Shown piece by piece: positions 49,901 through 50,407 of a DNA stretch of 50,407 bases. The notes beneath the pieces were generated by a model. The model was not told where the DNA came from and ran no database searches. It worked only from the letters and a program-made list of their open reading frames with translations. This DNA is from Chryseobacterium contaminans. GTDB taxonomy: Bacteria; Bacteroidota; Bacteroidia; Flavobacteriales; Weeksellaceae. The position numbers and the translations under genes are program-made. Positions within the stretch are counted from its first letter, which is position 1. Each line of letters begins with the position of its first letter. The stretch is taken from contig NZ_MAYF01000079.1 in assembly GCF_001684955.1 (NCBI RefSeq), forward strand, positions 1 through 50,407. The letters run 5' to 3'.

Positions 49901-50106
49901 AAAGGTGATGACAAAGGAATTGCCGCAGAAACCTCATTATCATAAGTAAAAGTAGTGCTGGTTGCTGTAGGAAATAATTTAGTACCTCCTGTAATGGGTA
50001 CATAAGCTACTCCTGTGCTTTTTGAAAAAGCATAACTCGCAACATTTGTTTGTGCGTAGACTCCCATACTCAAGAGAGCCCAACACGACAGTAAAATTTT
50101 TTTCAT
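46924..50106 (-). CDS. Large T9SS type A secreted protein with several fibronectin III domains
   Basis: Signal peptide MKKILLSCWALLSMGVYAQ. The first 250 residues form a beta domain (FGGVAMTTCYVSANGYITFG, YEDLGTEFVVQWQDHANYSN, EIKIIYGDCTDPGTSTSG) like those at the start of many Bacteroidota surface proteins. Several fibronectin III domains follow, recognisable by ATLSWTAPAGATAYNVQYRT, STISWTAPATAPGSGYEYYY and ANISWTAPSLVPGNGYEYYY. Two jelly-roll (choice-of-anchor J or MAM-like) domains are present, starting near LPYTLDFDNVTTPALPMCTS and TYSQNFDNTPVDSLPPCWTS. The final VYPNPFSDVLNIADISKVKT to QTVKVIKR is a type A T9SS sorting domain. Likely a surface adhesin; no enzyme motif found. Ser/Thr/Gly-rich linkers are typical. 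Confidence 0.88.
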   Translation of the reverse strand: MKKILLSCWALLSMGVYAQTNVASYAFSKSTGVAYVPITGGTKLFPTATSTTFTYDNEVSAAIPLSSPFNFGGVAMTTCYVSANGYITFGAAPSGSNYTPLSTVGSTTGAISAFGQDGGFSASEALPPGNHEVRYEDLGTEFVVQWQDHANYSNRSTERLNFQIRLVYATGEIKIIYGDCTDPGTSTSGSPQVGIRGNSNAFATNVSSLTIGNVPTGSTCDWSKAVTASANNSTLTFSSGTNANIKIPAGLQYSWTPGTLLPVRTFAATTAVTNNGATLSWTAPAGATAYNVQYRTPGSCDWTNYSGNPVSANSVSLTGLQANTTYQVQVQALNGTAQSIYSHIPNLAGTGSGYTTTGSFTTALTCSSIVTGLASSAITPETSTISWTAPATAPGSGYEYYYSTSSTTPALTASPSGSVGAGVTTVNLSGLTPLTQYYYWVRSNCNGTDKGAWSSSANFTTLGLCPTVTAPASNASGVSTTPTIAWNVINGATGYKLKIGTTSGGNDVLDTDITGGTNNSYTLANSLNNSSTYYYSVTAYTATTAGPATACTVRSFQTVCTSTTLPYTLDFDNVTTPALPMCTSVINSGNGNVWKTASAPTGFTGKVLNYPYNSSNAANTWFFTQGLNLTAGVSYRIKYKYANSSGVVYPEKVKVAYGSSATAAEMTNTIADHSNITTNGVPTSTFTDFTPSASGVYYFGFQAYSAADMNQIYIDDINIDITPTCFEPSGVTVSAITATEANISWTAPSLVPGNGYEYYYSTTNLTPNASTAPSGTSTGTSASLSNLLSGTTYYLWVRSSCSPTDKSVWTPVKIFATNCVPVQTYSQNFDNTPVDSLPPCWTSIGSNLGYAKVISYSGTVASASNALYIYTSGTSIGMVSTPDLVGLDSNNAMISFKGRANSNANGTVQIGYLADPASTSSFVVLGTYTATSTSVLDNYSLNITGVPAGVTKLVFKHTGSAAYSLLIDDFTYQLGNLSTSEVANTKNDIKVYPNPFSDVLNIADISKVKTLQIIDGAGRIVKVIESPSAVLQLADLKQGMYLVVLHMKDGTKQTVKVIKR

Positions 50107-50407
50107 GTAGTTATAATAATAGTTAGGGCAGTAAAAGTAATTAAATATTTAATAAAAAATCATAATCTATCTTAAAAAACCAAACCAAAAACAATAAAAC
50201 AATGAATTAATTTATCAAAAATTAAACAATTATTTGATTTTAACAAATAATTCACAATATTGATACAAAATACAATAAATTGATTTACAGTGTATTAATA
50301 TCAGTGTTTGGAAAAATTCGAAACACAATAAAACACTACTTAACATAATATATTTCTTGATAATTTTTATAGACTAATCGTATATAGCAGATTGGAAACA
50401 ATAAAAA
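50107..50407. other. AT-rich upstream region of the large T9SS gene
   Basis: The sequence is almost pure A+T with no open frame, repeat or structured element that I can support. The promoter of the preceding gene should lie at its left end, but no exact TAnnTTTG box was found there. Confidence 0.5.

Overview
The window looks like chromosomal DNA of a Flavobacteriia member, most likely Chryseobacterium or a close relative (Weeksellaceae). The evidence is AT-rich sequence, promoters of the Bacteroidota TAnnTTTG type, few Shine-Dalgarno sites, several large secreted proteins with type IX secretion (T9SS) sorting domains of both type A and type B, and the order ftsX-DUF3098-uppP-truB. No tRNA, rRNA, CRISPR array, insertion sequence or prophage was seen.

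Layout. 1-624: N-terminal part of an adenine DNA methyltransferase (probably type III Mod), cut by the window edge at its DPP(Y) motif. 1.0-9.4 kb: a DbpA-like RNA helicase, an SMP-30 type lipoprotein, ccoG, an AraC regulator, a T9SS-exported reprolysin-like metalloprotease and a MerR regulator. 9.5-12.1 kb: a membrane-anchored helix-hairpin-helix repeat protein convergent with a beta-propeller lipoprotein. 12.3-15.9 kb: an ftsX-DUF3098-uppP-truB-rluF operon, divergent from rsmA. 16.8-27.4 kb: a secreted protein followed by three tandem paralogous giant choice-of-anchor L / T9SS type B surface proteins, each with its own promoter box and terminator. 27.6-31.5 kb: a minus-strand housekeeping set (CPBP protease, rdgB, rnz, TIGR02757 protein, DUF1003 protein with an acidic heptad array). 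31.6-36.0 kb: a pair of paralogous membrane proteins, prfC and a DUF4349 lipoprotein. 36.0-36.6 kb: a gene-free stretch with dispersed repeats, a 14-bp tandem repeat and a Flavo-1-like RNA element. 36.6-42.4 kb: a small membrane protein, an acyl-CoA dehydrogenase, a long-chain acyl-CoA synthetase, and a two-gene unit of a coiled-coil protein and a Nif3-like protein. 42.6-50.1 kb: a second short secreted protein, a voltage-gated K+ channel followed by a 52-residue membrane protein, and two large T9SS type A proteins.

How the genes work together. The acyl-CoA dehydrogenase and acyl-CoA synthetase, divergently arranged, suggest fatty-acid activation and oxidation. The ftsX operon groups division, undecaprenyl carrier recycling and RNA pseudouridylation. 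Six confident T9SS cargo proteins occupy about 17 kb, so much of this window encodes the cell surface and secretome, although no T9SS machinery gene lies inside it. I found no complete new defence or mobile system. The more unusual signals are the tandem surface-protein array with an internal three-domain duplication, the 21-bp minisatellite in the DUF1003 gene, the channel plus micro-membrane-protein pair, and several families of dispersed palindromic repeats.
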